Assembly: GCF_900186615.1 (NCBI RefSeq)
Contig: NZ_LT896588.1
Coordinates: forward strand, 3,288,348 to 3,352,347
Direction: 5' to 3'
DNA from: Parabacteroides bouchesdurhonensis
GTDB lineage: Bacteria; Bacteroidota; Bacteroidia; Bacteroidales; Tannerellaceae
DNA length: 64,000 nucleotides
Part shown: positions 53,867 to 63,957 of the stretch, in pieces
How the letters are laid out: each line of letters begins with the position of its first letter
How positions within the stretch are numbered: position 1 is the first letter of the stretch
Made by a program: the position numbers and the translations under genes
The notes under the pieces: model-generated
Database searches by the model: none
What the model was told of the DNA's origin: nothing
What the model saw: only the letters and a program-made list of their open reading frames with translations

Positions 53867-55135
53867 ATGCATACAATACAGGAATGGATAAACGACCGTC
53901 TAATGGATTTAGGGTTGATAAGCGATGTAGCCAACAAGTTGGATAACTCCATTATTTTGCTCATTATAATTCTGGTAACCGTAGCTTTTGATTATATCTG
54001 CCGTTATATTGTACTCGGTATGTTCAAACGTCTTGCAAAACGGACCAAAAACCAATGGGATGACCTAATTGTAGAACGAAAAATTATCAATAAGATGATG
54101 CATATCATCCCAGCAATATTAGTATACATTCTGGTTCCTTTTGCTTTTCCACCGGAAGAATTTCCCAAACTCCTACTCTTTCTTCAGAAGATATGTCTGA
54201 TATATATCATTGCCGTATCATTACGTTTTATCAATGCCTCCCTGAACATTATCCACGAAATTTATAATCGGAAAGAGTCTTTTAAGGACAAACCTCTGAA
54301 AGGTTTTATACAGATTATACAAGTAACGGTATTTTTTATTGGTATTATCTTTATTATCAGCATCCTTATCAATAAATCTCCGGTATCTCTTTTTGCCGGA
54401 CTTGGTGCATCGGCTGCCATCCTGATGCTGGTATTTAAAGATACCATATTGGGATTTGTGGCAGGCATTCAGCTATCGGCAAATGATATGTTGCGTGCCG
54501 GAGATTGGATTACAATGGATAAATACGGAGCAAACGGAACTGTTATGGAAGTGACTCTGAATGCTGTAAAAGTAAAAAACTTTGACAACACGATTACGAC
54601 AATTCCTCCTTATGCCCTTGTATCCGATGCATTTCAGAACTGGCGAGGGATGAGTGAATCATCCGGACGACGAGTCAAACGTTCCATTAATATTGATATG
54701 AACAGTGTTTGTTTCTGTACTGCCGAAATGCTGGATAAATTCCGTAAAATATCCCTAATAACAGATTATATCGACGGAAAAGAAGACGAACTTCATAAAT
54801 ACAACGAAGAACATCATATCGACAATTCCGTCTGGGTAAATGGGCGTCGCCAAACCAATCTTGGTGTATTTCGCGCTTACCTTCTCCGGTATTTACAAAG
54901 TCTGCCGGAGGTAAACAAAGAACTGACCTGTATGGTACGCCATTTGCAACCAACAGAAACAGGAATCCCCATTGAACTTTATTTCTTTTCCTCCATCAAA
55001 GACTGGGTTCCTTACGAAGGAGTACAGGCAGATGTATTCGACCATATTTTAGCCATTATTCCTGAATTCGGATTAAGTGTATTCCAAAATATTTCAGGAG
55101 CAGACCTTAGAAGTTTAAAAGGCAGTTCTTTTTGA
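53867..55135 (+). CDS. MscS-type mechanosensitive channel
   Basis: 422 residues. Same architecture as its neighbour: SLFAGLGASAAILMLVFKD, then GFVAGIQLSANDMLRAGDWI and VTLNAVKVKNFDNTITTIPPY. It carries a roughly 20-residue insert near 305-325 (DELHKYNEEHHIDNSV) absent from the first copy. The pair arose by tandem duplication and is probably co-transcribed. Confidence 0.92.
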   Translation: MHTIQEWINDRLMDLGLISDVANKLDNSIILLIIILVTVAFDYICRYIVLGMFKRLAKRTKNQWDDLIVERKIINKMMHIIPAILVYILVPFAFPPEEFPKLLLFLQKICLIYIIAVSLRFINASLNIIHEIYNRKESFKDKPLKGFIQIIQVTVFFIGIIFIISILINKSPVSLFAGLGASAAILMLVFKDTILGFVAGIQLSANDMLRAGDWITMDKYGANGTVMEVTLNAVKVKNFDNTITTIPPYALVSDAFQNWRGMSESSGRRVKRSINIDMNSVCFCTAEMLDKFRKISLITDYIDGKEDELHKYNEEHHIDNSVWVNGRRQTNLGVFRAYLLRYLQSLPEVNKELTCMVRHLQPTETGIPIELYFFSSIKDWVPYEGVQADVFDHILAIIPEFGLSVFQNISGADLRSLKGSSF

Positions 55136-55161
55136 TATCCGGTTCAACGAACTACAAATAA

Positions 55162-56691
55162 TCAAAACTGGAAATAAATAAACGGTTGAACTCCAGCACT
55201 TTTAAATTGTACCACCACAAAAATAACAGCTGCCAAGATAACGGCCTGTACCAATAAAGGAGAACGGGTTACAACTTCTTGTAACATGTTCTCCGCCTTT
55301 TTCGGCATAAAGTGTAAAATATAACCAACCATCATCAGAATAAATACACCTTTATATCCCATCACAAATTGCTGAAAGACTTCGGGATGGAAGTTTGTAA
55401 ATATCTGATGAAGCATCTCTCCTACTGTCTTCATTGAATCAGCACGAAACAATATCCAGCCAAAACATACCAGATGAAACGTTATTAATATGCCAATCAA
55501 ACGATGTAATAATGACATATCACTGCCCAATTGCTTAAAACCAAAATGAGTCATCATAAACTTATGTACCGCCAAAGCAACACCATGTAATGCACCCCAC
55601 AAAATAAAACTAATGGAAGCACCATGCCACAAACCTCCCAACAACATTGTTATAAGCAGGTTAACATAAGTACGTACCTGCCCTTTACGATTTCCTCCCA
55701 ATGATATATACAAATAGTCTTTCAGCCATGAAGATAAAGAAATATGCCACCGGCGCCAAAACTCCGTAATAGTAGCCGACTGATAAGGAGAATCAAAATT
55801 CATATTAAAGCGGAATCCCAACAACAAAGCAATGCCAATAGCCATATCGGAATATCCGGAAAAGTCACAATATATCTGTAAGGCATATCCATATACTCCC
55901 ATCAGATTTTCCACTCCCGTATAAAGTAAGGGAGCATCAAATACACGGTCTACAAAATTCAAGCTGATATAATCGGAAATAACTGTTTTTTTCAGCAAGC
56001 CGCAAAGAATCAGAAACAATCCTTCTCCAAACTCTGAACGCGTAAGAACAGGCGTCTTATAAATCTGTGGAATAAAATCACGGGCACGTACGATAGGCCC
56101 GGCTACCAGCTGAGGGAAAAAAGAAACATAAAACACATAATCTACCCAACGCGTCAATGGCTGTATCCGTCCCCTGTATACATCAATCACATAGCTGATA
56201 CTCTGAAATGTAAAAAACGAAATGCCGACAGGCAAGAATATATCCAGTGGCTGGTAACTTATGTTCTGTAAAGCTGTGCTGCCAAACTGATATCCCAGTT
56301 CATGGGCAAAAGAAGCAATGATCTCACGTAAGAAATTGAAATATTTAAAATAGCCCAACATGCCCAGATTAACACAAAGACTTAATGTTACAAATAACTT
56401 TCTTCCCCACTTGGCTGATGTATGGGAAATACCTTGTGCTATACAAAAATCGGAAGTGGCTGTTAACAGTAGCAAGCCAAACCACAGTCCGCTACTTTTA
56501 TAATAAAAATAGAGAGAAAACAGAGTAACATATATGATACGTGCCAATAGATGTTTCCGAAGTGACAGATATATAATAAAGAACCCTATAAACAAAAAGA
56601 AAAACAATCCGCTACTGAATAATATCGGAGCATTTCCCTGATATGCAAAAAGCTCTTCCAGCTTCTCTATTGAAAATGTGTTACTCATCAT
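55162..56691 (-). CDS. MBOAT family O-acyltransferase
   Basis: 509 residues, about ten membrane helices. MBOAT signatures: FPQLVAGPIVRARDF, LQIYCDFSGYSDMAIGIALL, FWRRWHISLSSWLKDYLYI and the catalytic His in LLGGLWHGASISFILWG. It is in the AlgI/DltB/PatA branch that carries acetyl groups across the membrane. Two SGNH/GDSL genes lie directly upstream (2-bp gap), equivalents of AlgJ/AlgX or PatB, so the operon likely O-acetylates an exported polysaccharide or peptidoglycan. Confidence 0.92.
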   Translation of the reverse strand: MMSNTFSIEKLEELFAYQGNAPILFSSGLFFFLFIGFFIIYLSLRKHLLARIIYVTLFSLYFYYKSSGLWFGLLLLTATSDFCIAQGISHTSAKWGRKLFVTLSLCVNLGMLGYFKYFNFLREIIASFAHELGYQFGSTALQNISYQPLDIFLPVGISFFTFQSISYVIDVYRGRIQPLTRWVDYVFYVSFFPQLVAGPIVRARDFIPQIYKTPVLTRSEFGEGLFLILCGLLKKTVISDYISLNFVDRVFDAPLLYTGVENLMGVYGYALQIYCDFSGYSDMAIGIALLLGFRFNMNFDSPYQSATITEFWRRWHISLSSWLKDYLYISLGGNRKGQVRTYVNLLITMLLGGLWHGASISFILWGALHGVALAVHKFMMTHFGFKQLGSDMSLLHRLIGILITFHLVCFGWILFRADSMKTVGEMLHQIFTNFHPEVFQQFVMGYKGVFILMMVGYILHFMPKKAENMLQEVVTRSPLLVQAVILAAVIFVVVQFKSAGVQPFIYFQF

Positions 56692-56693
56692 CC

Positions 56694-58079
56694 CTATTCT
56701 ACATTATCTTCTCTCTGTCGATTATATATACTCATTAAGGCCCGGAACAAGAGAGTTCCCTGTTCCTGATACCCTTCTTTCGTAAAATGAATACGGTCTC
56801 GCCCCATCATGCGGGCATTATTCCATTTACGGCTGGAGTTTTCTCCACCGGTAGCCGCAAATAAATCCCAGCAAGCAATGCCTTCTTTAGAAGCTACATT
56901 CACTATAGCTTTTGCTGCCCGCTGTGTATTTTCGTTACGTATATATGTACGCTTTTTGTTTACCCATATCTTTTTATAACACTCCGGAGGTGTAGTAAGC
57001 AAAATACAAACATCTGGCATATATTTCTTTACCAGTCGGATAAAAGCCTGTATCTGCCCCGCAAACTCCTGTGATGTAAAATGACGGCCGAAAGTTTCAT
57101 TCGTTCCTAGTGAAATAATGAGTAAATCCGGCCTTAATAAAGCTAACTGACGAACATAATCCGCATCCGTATAATTTACATACATAGCTCCGTTCACTCC
57201 TACCGAATGGTATAGAACACCCGGATTTCCATTCGTCAGATTAAATCCATAATAGACATTCTCGAAAGAAGATGCAGGAAGTAAGGTATCTGTTCCTTGT
57301 TTGCGACGCGTACTGTGCAACTGCAACGTATCCGTCTGAAAAGAAATACGGAATGTATCGGCAAGCACACCTGCCACAAGAGGTTCTTTACACATATAAA
57401 CCCGAACCGAATCTTTCAGCTTACCGGCCGGAAGCATAGGCATCGATTTATCGCCACGGTATAATATAGCCTCATTAAAAGCATATCCGGCTCCATTGTT
57501 CGGAGCTATACTGACATCCAAATTAACGGAAGGCGATATGGTTTGAATACCGATTCCTCCCAAACCGACAGTACATTTTTTTGTATTCTGTATACATCGT
57601 CCGGTAACCCATTCTTTCACTACGGAAGAAATGAAGTAATCGTCAGGTTCATTTGTCTTACTTAATTTGAAGGGAGCTATCCAGCCACGTCCGGCATTGC
57701 CGAACTCTTGTTGAAACAAACGCATTGTCCGTCCACTATAATACCCCGCCTGAATATGAGAATCGCCTAGATGTACAATCGTTATCACCGTATCCTTTCC
57801 TGCCCGTAAAGAATCAAGTCCGGCAAAAAAAGGTTCAAGTGAATGGTTTTGATCCGACGCATAACATAGTGAATCAACAACCTGAATCGTAGACTTCGGC
57901 CACGTAACAGGAACAAACGGACGAACAGTGTCTATTATATGAATCAGCGTATCATTTTCCTGCAACTGCGTAAAATGCCCGTCTACTCCGCCACGCATTA
58001 AATGGGGTGTCAATAATGCGGACATCCACATCAACAACAAGATTCCGAGACTAATATACTGTTTTCTCCGCTTCATCAT
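56694..58079 (-). CDS. SGNH/GDSL acetyl-transfer or esterase protein
   Basis: 461 residues, signal anchor ISLGILLLMWMSALL. SGNH blocks: IVHLGDSHIQAGYY (Ser nucleophile), LLIISLGTNETFG (Asn block) and RDRIHFTKEGYQ (Asp/His dyad). A beta-rich insert lies between the first two. Next to MBOAT, it should transfer acetyl groups to a glycan in the periplasm. Its first 29 bp overlap the other SGNH gene. Confidence 0.86.
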   Translation of the reverse strand: MMKRRKQYISLGILLLMWMSALLTPHLMRGGVDGHFTQLQENDTLIHIIDTVRPFVPVTWPKSTIQVVDSLCYASDQNHSLEPFFAGLDSLRAGKDTVITIVHLGDSHIQAGYYSGRTMRLFQQEFGNAGRGWIAPFKLSKTNEPDDYFISSVVKEWVTGRCIQNTKKCTVGLGGIGIQTISPSVNLDVSIAPNNGAGYAFNEAILYRGDKSMPMLPAGKLKDSVRVYMCKEPLVAGVLADTFRISFQTDTLQLHSTRRKQGTDTLLPASSFENVYYGFNLTNGNPGVLYHSVGVNGAMYVNYTDADYVRQLALLRPDLLIISLGTNETFGRHFTSQEFAGQIQAFIRLVKKYMPDVCILLTTPPECYKKIWVNKKRTYIRNENTQRAAKAIVNVASKEGIACWDLFAATGGENSSRKWNNARMMGRDRIHFTKEGYQEQGTLLFRALMSIYNRQREDNVE

Positions 58080-59499
58080 AAAACTTCTTTTCAGACAATA
58101 ATGCTTTCAGCAGGGAAGATGCTATTTCCTTTCCTCCTCTGAAACTCAAATGTGTATAATCCTTACTCGCCCAATTATTCTCTACATAACGCACCATGCT
58201 GTTCTCTCCGCCCATAGCACCGAAAACGTTCCAAAATGGTACACCTGCTTGCTTGGCTGCTAAACGTTGAGCATGTAACAGGGCCAATACGGCAGGCATA
58301 GTTTCAAACTTTCCATCCTCTTGCTTGCTACGGTCCGAAACTCCTAACATTAATATATCGGCTTGCGGAAAACATGATTGCAGATGGCAGATAACACGTA
58401 CCATCCGCTGCCGATACCAACCATACTGTAACATATCGTCACTTACGACATTCAAACCATATTGTAATACGATCAAGTCATACGGACGTATTTTATTCAA
58501 TGCCTGACAACGGGACATATCCAATCGCTCCAGTATCAGGCCGGAATTACCCCGTAAAGAAAAATTGTCTACAACAACTCCTGTATTATCCTCCAAAGCG
58601 ATACCTAAGGCATGTAATCCGGCAGCTTTTGTAAATGTAAAACTTACTTCATTAAAATTACCGTCCAATTCATACTGTGTAACAATAGATGTAGGCGGCA
58701 ACGTTATCTGCAACGTATCTTTTCCATCATTGCAAGCTACAGCCATCTCTGTCTGAGTATTTTGTTCATAGATTAGCTTAAGAGAAGAAACATTTTGCAA
58801 CTCCGGATAGCGGTTTGTTGTTTTTAAAGAAACGGATGCTTCTTCACTTTCCGCTTCAAACATCATGCCGGAAAGTGTATAGCCATGTTTCCGGTCGGTA
58901 AGCATAGACCAGGTAGTCCAGCCTTCACTACTCTGTTCTACAGTAGGACGATATTGCGCTGTTGCCGAGTGAACAGGAATAAAACCAACCCCACGTCCTC
59001 CAAATTCTTTTTGCATGCCGGAGCGAAAGTCGGCCACCATAATATCTCCTTCAATAAATGAATCGCCAAGAAAAGCTATACGGACAGGACGCTTCATATG
59101 CTGCCGGTTGTTCAAAGCTGAAAAAAAGCGTTTAAGACCGATATGTCCTACAGAGTAATCTTCAATATGCATACCCAGAGAATCTGCTCCTCGAACAGCA
59201 TAGACGGCTTTGTATAAGGAATCACGTATTGCCAACGCTATAGAGTCAATCCCTGTAGTCCGCATAACAGAATCACGGACAGCTAAAGAATCAATATGTA
59301 CCGTATCCGTTTTCTCTAACTGTTGCTTCAAAGAATCAAGCAGAAGTGATTGCGGTTTTACACGTATGTCCGAAAGCAAATCAACCTTCTTTATCTTATA
59401 TCCAAACAACCTATCCGGTAACCAATACATTCCAAGACACATTGCCAGCGTCAGAAGAAGTAACGCCAGCAACCTTCCGAAATAATTATCTTTATTCAT
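58051..59499 (-). CDS. SGNH/GDSL acetyl-transfer or esterase protein
   Basis: 482 residues, N-terminal anchor LLALLLLTLAMCLGMYWL. SGNH blocks: IAFLGDSFIEGDIM, IVLQYGLNVVS and KDYTHLSFRGGKEIA. A paralogue of the following gene with low similarity, first gene of the operon. The pair with MBOAT resembles alginate/peptidoglycan O-acetylation sets with two periplasmic transferases. A perfect -7 box lies 22 bp upstream. Confidence 0.86.
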   Translation of the reverse strand: MNKDNYFGRLLALLLLTLAMCLGMYWLPDRLFGYKIKKVDLLSDIRVKPQSLLLDSLKQQLEKTDTVHIDSLAVRDSVMRTTGIDSIALAIRDSLYKAVYAVRGADSLGMHIEDYSVGHIGLKRFFSALNNRQHMKRPVRIAFLGDSFIEGDIMVADFRSGMQKEFGGRGVGFIPVHSATAQYRPTVEQSSEGWTTWSMLTDRKHGYTLSGMMFEAESEEASVSLKTTNRYPELQNVSSLKLIYEQNTQTEMAVACNDGKDTLQITLPPTSIVTQYELDGNFNEVSFTFTKAAGLHALGIALEDNTGVVVDNFSLRGNSGLILERLDMSRCQALNKIRPYDLIVLQYGLNVVSDDMLQYGWYRQRMVRVICHLQSCFPQADILMLGVSDRSKQEDGKFETMPAVLALLHAQRLAAKQAGVPFWNVFGAMGGENSMVRYVENNWASKDYTHLSFRGGKEIASSLLKALLSEKKFYDEAEKTVY

Positions 59500-59520
59500 C
59501 TATCTTCTCTATCGAAGCCG

Positions 59521-59528
59521 CAAAGGTA
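59521..59528 (-). promoter_or_regulatory. -7 box TACCTTTG for the GDSL-MBOAT operon
   Basis: Exact TAnnTTTG on the minus strand, ending 22 bp before the first SGNH start and just inside the gap after the rhomboid gene. Confidence 0.6.
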
Positions 59529-59532
59529 CGGA

Positions 59533-60132
59533 TTATAATCCAAAACGGGAAAGGAATATACGCAGTAGTGACGGTTCTAATAAAATCGGAAAAATAAAAC
59601 CGAATACCGCCCCGTAGAAATGGGCATTATGGTTTATATTATCCCCTCCTCTTTTAGACATATACTGGCAATATACCAGATAAAGCACCCCAAAAAGAAT
59701 ACCGGGTATCGGTAAAACAGCAAAAAACAAAATCTTACCCCAAGGATCGAAAAAGATTGAAGAAAACAATACGGCCGACACAGCGCCTGATGCTCCTATC
59801 GATACATAATAAGGATCATTACGATGTTTCACCAAATCATACACGGAAGCAACAATCATCCCACCAAAATATAGAACCAGATAAGCTCCGTTTCCAAATC
59901 CCATATACTTGTATGTCTGTTCCATATATGTACCGAATGACCAGAAGGTGAACATATTTACCAGCAAGTGCGTCATATCCGCATGTATAAAGCCATGCGT
60001 TATAAGCCGGTACCATTCATTGTCTTTAACCGCACGATAAGGTATCAGTGCCAATTTCATAAACAGCGCCTGATTGCCAAAGCATATATAAGAGAGAACG
60101 ACTGTTATTCCTATAATAATATATGTAATCAT
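59533..60132 (-). CDS. rhomboid family intramembrane serine protease
   Basis: 199 residues, six membrane helices. The catalytic Ser lies in VSIGASGAVSAVLFSS (GASG) and the His in INHNAHFYGAVFGFI; the early RLITHGFIHADMTHLLVNMF segment has the conserved His cluster of the rhomboid fold. It cuts transmembrane substrates in the inner membrane. Length is normal. -7 box TATATTTG at 60156-60163. Confidence 0.92.
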   Translation of the reverse strand: MITYIIIGITVVLSYICFGNQALFMKLALIPYRAVKDNEWYRLITHGFIHADMTHLLVNMFTFWSFGTYMEQTYKYMGFGNGAYLVLYFGGMIVASVYDLVKHRNDPYYVSIGASGAVSAVLFSSIFFDPWGKILFFAVLPIPGILFGVLYLVYCQYMSKRGGDNINHNAHFYGAVFGFIFPILLEPSLLRIFLSRFGL

Positions 60133-60155
60133 ATTCTTTCTTTATTTTAAAGGCG

Positions 60156-60163
60156 CAAATATA
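60156..60163 (-). promoter_or_regulatory. -7 box TATATTTG for the rhomboid gene
   Basis: Exact -7 match on the minus strand, 24 bp before the rhomboid start codon and adjacent to the upstream gene's terminator. Confidence 0.5.
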
Positions 60164-60165
60164 TA

Positions 60166-60203
60166 AAAAGCCGGCTGAATATATAGTATCCAGACCGGCT
60201 TTT
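60166..60203 (-). terminator. terminator
   Basis: AAAAGCCGG (60166-60174) and CCGGCTTTT (60195-60203) are perfect arms; on the minus strand TATATTTG follows. It ends the helical-protein gene at 60229. Confidence 0.75.
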
Positions 60204-60228
60204 CATAACATTCATGTATTTAATTGCT

Positions 60229-60735
60229 CTATTTTACAATTGCTTTCAGTTGCTCCATATGATAGTGTAAAGTATCCATATAAGGCTTTACCGAATTATG
60301 ATACATAATAGCTTTAGCATGCATATCTTCCAACTTATTCACCTGACGGTTAGCCGCACGCATCTTACTTGCGTTGTAACGAATACCGGAAATATGCCCT
60401 TTTATATTTTCTATGATTTGATTACCTTTCCTGAACACTTGTTCAGCTTCTTCAGGAGAATATACGGAATAGGCTTGCAAAGATTCATCCAGTAAGCTCT
60501 GCTGGTAAGCTCCGGCCATAGGTAAAAGCTGATAAATCGCTTGATGGCATAAAGAATGCACTTCATTTTGAAGCTTTCGCAACTCCGTTTCCCATTTCGA
60601 TTCACATAATCCTTCTTCCATGTTAGTTTCCGACATTGCGTGACCACCAAAAAGTCCGGATATCACCTTTTCCCAAGCTTCTGCTACCCATGATTTAGTA
60701 GCTACCGTTACCAAACTAAATCTTACTGTTGACAT
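60229..60735 (-). CDS. hypothetical helical protein
   Basis: 168 residues. No signal peptide or membrane helix. Nearly all helical, with regions such as EVHSLCHQAIYQLLPMAG, AEQVFRKGNQIIENIKGHI and MRAANRQVNKLEDMHAKAIMYH that could form a four-helix bundle. I do not recognise the family. Monocistronic, with a terminator after it. The reading frame is probably real because codon use resembles its neighbours and it is bounded by clear control elements. Confidence 0.6.
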   Translation of the reverse strand: MSTVRFSLVTVATKSWVAEAWEKVISGLFGGHAMSETNMEEGLCESKWETELRKLQNEVHSLCHQAIYQLLPMAGAYQQSLLDESLQAYSVYSPEEAEQVFRKGNQIIENIKGHISGIRYNASKMRAANRQVNKLEDMHAKAIMYHNSVKPYMDTLHYHMEQLKAIVK

Positions 60736-61133
60736 AATACCAAATCTTACATAAAATTACACTTTCAACACTTTTACTCCTACAAAAACTTCCGTTTTAT
60801 TATTTTCAGAAGTATTTATATTACTTTTTATCATCACCACGACACAAAATTAATCAAATTATCACACGCCATACAATAGAATTGAAATTTTAGGATTCTT
60901 TAATACAGAATAGATCAAAATGCATGTTTTTTGCCAACTCCAGTAAACAAAACAGCATATTTATGACATATAAACCTGCCAAAAAGAAGCATAACAACCA
61001 TTTTCAATATCAGAAGCACAAATTGTCAGATAAATATATTCAATATATCTATAACAAACCTTATTACCTATCTTTTTGTTATTAAATAAAAATCTATTTA
61101 CTTTGTTTTTAATTTAATACTCAATATAAGCAC
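60736..61133 (+). promoter_or_regulatory. 398-bp intergenic region with fhs promoter
   Basis: No gene seen. On the plus strand TTTG (61075-61078), 19 bp, then TTACTTTG (61098-61105, one mismatch from TAnnTTTG) form a good promoter 28 bp before the fhs ATG. The rest is AT-rich without evident structure. Confidence 0.6.
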
Positions 61134-62801
61134 ATGAAATCAGATATAGAAATAGCAAGAGAGACATCTCTACGTAAAATTAAAGAAATAGCTTCCGAAA
61201 TTGGCATTCCGCGCGAAGAAGTTCAAAACTACGGTCGATATATTGCCAAAATCCCCAATCATCTGATAAACGAAGATAAAATAAAGGAACACAACCTTAT
61301 TCTGGTAACCGCAATTACCCCTACTAAAGCCGGTATCGGAAAGACAACCGTATCCATAGGCCTTACATTAGGATTAAACAAAATAGGAAAAAAAGCGATT
61401 GTCGCCTTGCGTGAACCGTCATTAGGTCCGTGTTTCGGGATGAAAGGAGGAGCGGCAGGGGGCGGACATGCCCAAGTATTGCCAATGGAAAATATAAACC
61501 TGCATTTTACCGGAGATTTCCATGCTATCACTTCCGCCCATAATATGATAACGGCTTTATTGGATAATTATGTTTATCAAACCCGCAATTCCTGTGAAGG
61601 GCTGAAAGAAATTAAATGGAAGCGTGTACTGGATGTGAATGACCGGAGCTTACGTAATATCGTATCCGGACTAGGCGGCTCTGCCAACGGAATACCGACA
61701 GAGACAGGGTTCGACATCACTCCCGCTTCCGAAATCATGGCGATTCTCTGTCTGGCAACAGGTCTGGAAGACTTGAAACGCCGCATAGGCAACATTTTAT
61801 TAGGATACACGTATGAAGACAAACCTTTTACGGTAAATGATCTGGGCGTAGCCGGGGCAATCACGGTATTATTGAAAGATGCACTTTTGCCCAACCTGGT
61901 ACAAACAACAGAGAACACGCCTGCTTTTGTACATGGCGGACCATTTGCAAACATCGCGCACGGCTGCAATTCTATCCTGGCAACAAAAATGGCTATGACT
62001 TATGGAGATTATGTTGTTACCGAAGCCGGATTCGGTGCCGATCTGGGTGCTGAAAAATTCTTCAACATTAAATGCCGTAAAGCAGGACTACATCCTAAGT
62101 TAACGATTATTGTTGCAACGGCACAAAGCCTGAAACTGCACGGCGGCGTAGCAGAAGACAAAATAAAAGAACAGAACATTGAAGGGCTGAAAAACGGTCT
62201 TGCCAACCTGGATAAGCATATCCATAATATGCAAAGTTTCGGACAACAGGTAATAGTTACTTTCAACCGCTTCGCATCCGACACGGATGAAGAAATCGCA
62301 CTCGTTGCCGAACATTGCAAACAAAAGGGTGTAGGTTTTGCCACAAACAGCGTATTTGCCGAAGGAGGAGAAGGCGGCACCGAACTGGCCAAATTGGTGG
62401 TAGACACAATCGAGAAGAAGCCTTCCGCTCCGTTGAAATATACTTACGACGACACGGACAATGTACGTACTAAAATAAAGAAGATTGCGGAAAATATATA
62501 TGGAGCATCTTCTATAGTATATACTACATTGGCTGATAAGAAAATCAAACAGATAGAAAAGCTGGGAATCTCCCACTATCCTGTCTGCATAGCCAAAACG
62601 CAATATTCATTCTCGTCCGACCCGAAAGCCTATGGCGTTGCTAAAGACTTTGAACTAAAGGTTCGTGATATTATCATCAACAACGGTGCCGAAATGATTG
62701 TAGCCGTCACAGGCGAAATCATGCGAATGCCGGGACTACCCAAAGAGCCTCAAGCAAAAAAGATAGACATTGTAAACGGGCTGATAGAAGGATTGAGCTA
62801 A
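61134..62801 (+). CDS. fhs: formate-tetrahydrofolate ligase
   Basis: 555 residues, the full family length. It links formate to tetrahydrofolate with ATP, supplying 10-formyl-THF for purines. The P-loop [16 protein letters not shown] and [19 protein letters not shown] are the nucleotide-binding segments, followed by [15 protein letters not shown] and PGLPKEPQA at the end. Single gene with its own promoter and terminator. Confidence 0.97.
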   Translation: MKSDIEIARETSLRKIKEIASEIGIPREEVQNYGRYIAKIPNHLINEDKIKEHNLILVTAITPTKAGIGKTTVSIGLTLGLNKIGKKAIVALREPSLGPCFGMKGGAAGGGHAQVLPMENINLHFTGDFHAITSAHNMITALLDNYVYQTRNSCEGLKEIKWKRVLDVNDRSLRNIVSGLGGSANGIPTETGFDITPASEIMAILCLATGLEDLKRRIGNILLGYTYEDKPFTVNDLGVAGAITVLLKDALLPNLVQTTENTPAFVHGGPFANIAHGCNSILATKMAMTYGDYVVTEAGFGADLGAEKFFNIKCRKAGLHPKLTIIVATAQSLKLHGGVAEDKIKEQNIEGLKNGLANLDKHIHNMQSFGQQVIVTFNRFASDTDEEIALVAEHCKQKGVGFATNSVFAEGGEGGTELAKLVVDTIEKKPSAPLKYTYDDTDNVRTKIKKIAENIYGASSIVYTTLADKKIKQIEKLGISHYPVCIAKTQYSFSSDPKAYGVAKDFELKVRDIIINNGAEMIVAVTGEIMRMPGLPKEPQAKKIDIVNGLIEGLS

Positions 62802-62808
62802 CCCATAA

Positions 62809-62852
62809 AACAAGGTTTCCCACCCCGAAAAACCGGAATGGGAAACCCTGTT
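62809..62852 (+). terminator. terminator of fhs
   Basis: AACAAGGTTTCCCA (62809-62822) pairs with TGGGAAACCCTGTT (62839-62852) with one mismatch; ATTTAGT follows. It begins 8 bp after the stop codon. Confidence 0.8.
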
Positions 62853-62875
62853 ATTTAGTACTGATATACAGCGCA

Positions 62876-62985
62876 TTAAAAAGAGCTATCTTTTGAACTT
62901 AAAAGTCCCGTCTTAACATTTCAAAAGTCAGCTCTTTTGAAGTCAAAAGTCCCGTCTTTTGATTGCAAAAGATAGCTCTTTTTAA
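62876..62985. repeat. dispersed hairpin repeat B, copy 2
   Basis: Outer 20-bp perfect arms at 62876-62895 and 62966-62985 (TTAAAAAGAGCTATCTTTTG and its complement). Inside are AAAAGTCCCGTCTTAACA (62901-62918), identical to the 40376-40393 arm, and a second partial copy CAAAAGTCCCGTCTTTTG at 62944-62961. Lies between the fhs terminator and the esterase gene. Confidence 0.75.
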
Positions 62986-63034
62986 CGCATTGATTTACAC
63001 ATATATACAAGCAAGACAAATAAAGGTTTTTTAT

Positions 63035-63856
63035 TTATCTTTTTGCATTCTTCTCAAAGAAATCTTTAAAGAATAATATCTGATAACCTATCGAATTGTT
63101 CCAATACTCATTCGTATGTCCACCGGGACGGACAATAAAATCATGGCCGATTTTATATTTCAGCAATTTCTTATGAAAGTCATTATTGACTTCAAAGAAG
63201 AAATCATCATATCCGCAATCTATAATCAATGCCAGGTCACCACCTCTCAACCGGTCAATCTGGTTAATTGCCGTATGTGTCTCCCATATATCACGGTTAG
63301 CCGACTCTGCACCCAGTTTCTCCACCATATCCCAATTGTTCGGGAAAGGACGGATATCCAGCCCTCCGCTCGTACTTCCTGCCGCTCCAAACACATCTTT
63401 ATGGCGCATAGACAACCACATTGCTCCATGTCCACCCATACTCAAGCCACTAATGGCTCTCCCTTTACGATCTTTAACCGTTGGATAATGAGAATCAACA
63501 TATTTAATCAACTCATTCGATACAAAAGTTTCATACCGGGAAGAAGGATCTTTCGGGCTATCCCAATACCAACTGTTATAGTTGCCGTCCGGACAAACAA
63601 ACATGATTCCATACAGGTCTGCCATTTGAGGAAGATCCGGTCTTATAAACAACCACGATTTAGCATTACCGCCATATCCATGTAAAAGATAAACAACCGG
63701 ATGCGGTTTTTCATTTTTCTCAGGAGTAACAACTACAACCTGCACATCTTTCTTCATCGAAGCACTATATACTTTGATGGTATCAACCACGCCGGCCTGT
63801 ACAGAAAGGGCAAGCAAAAGAAACAACACAAACAACGTACTTTTGGTCTTTTTCAT
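63035..63856 (-). CDS. secreted alpha/beta-hydrolase esterase
   Basis: 273 residues. Signal peptide TLFVLFLLLALSVQA. Nucleophile elbow GRAISGLSMGGHGAMW (GxSxG), oxyanion region YLLHGYGGNAKSW and C-terminal RPGGHTNEYWNNS with the catalytic His. It belongs to the esterase D/feruloyl or acetyl-xylan esterase-like group. Secreted, so it may remove acyl groups from plant polysaccharide; no PUL genes are adjacent. Substrate cannot be defined. Confidence 0.87.
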   Translation of the reverse strand: MKKTKSTLFVLFLLLALSVQAGVVDTIKVYSASMKKDVQVVVVTPEKNEKPHPVVYLLHGYGGNAKSWLFIRPDLPQMADLYGIMFVCPDGNYNSWYWDSPKDPSSRYETFVSNELIKYVDSHYPTVKDRKGRAISGLSMGGHGAMWLSMRHKDVFGAAGSTSGGLDIRPFPNNWDMVEKLGAESANRDIWETHTAINQIDRLRGGDLALIIDCGYDDFFFEVNNDFHKKLLKYKIGHDFIVRPGGHTNEYWNNSIGYQILFFKDFFEKNAKR

Positions 63857-63889
63857 ACCTTAATAATATTGATACAGTTAAACAAAAAA

Positions 63890-63910
63890 AGGCGGATACA
63901 GTTACCGCCT
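63890..63910 (-). terminator. terminator of a gene to the right
   Basis: AGGCGG (63890-63895) pairs with CCGCCT (63905-63910); on the minus strand a run of T (from AAAAAAA at 63884-63890) follows, so it would end a minus-strand gene beyond the window's right edge. Confidence 0.65.
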
Positions 63911-63957
63911 CTCATATTATCCTCAGGAGGAGAAGTAACCAAGCGTTCTTCGTGTCA

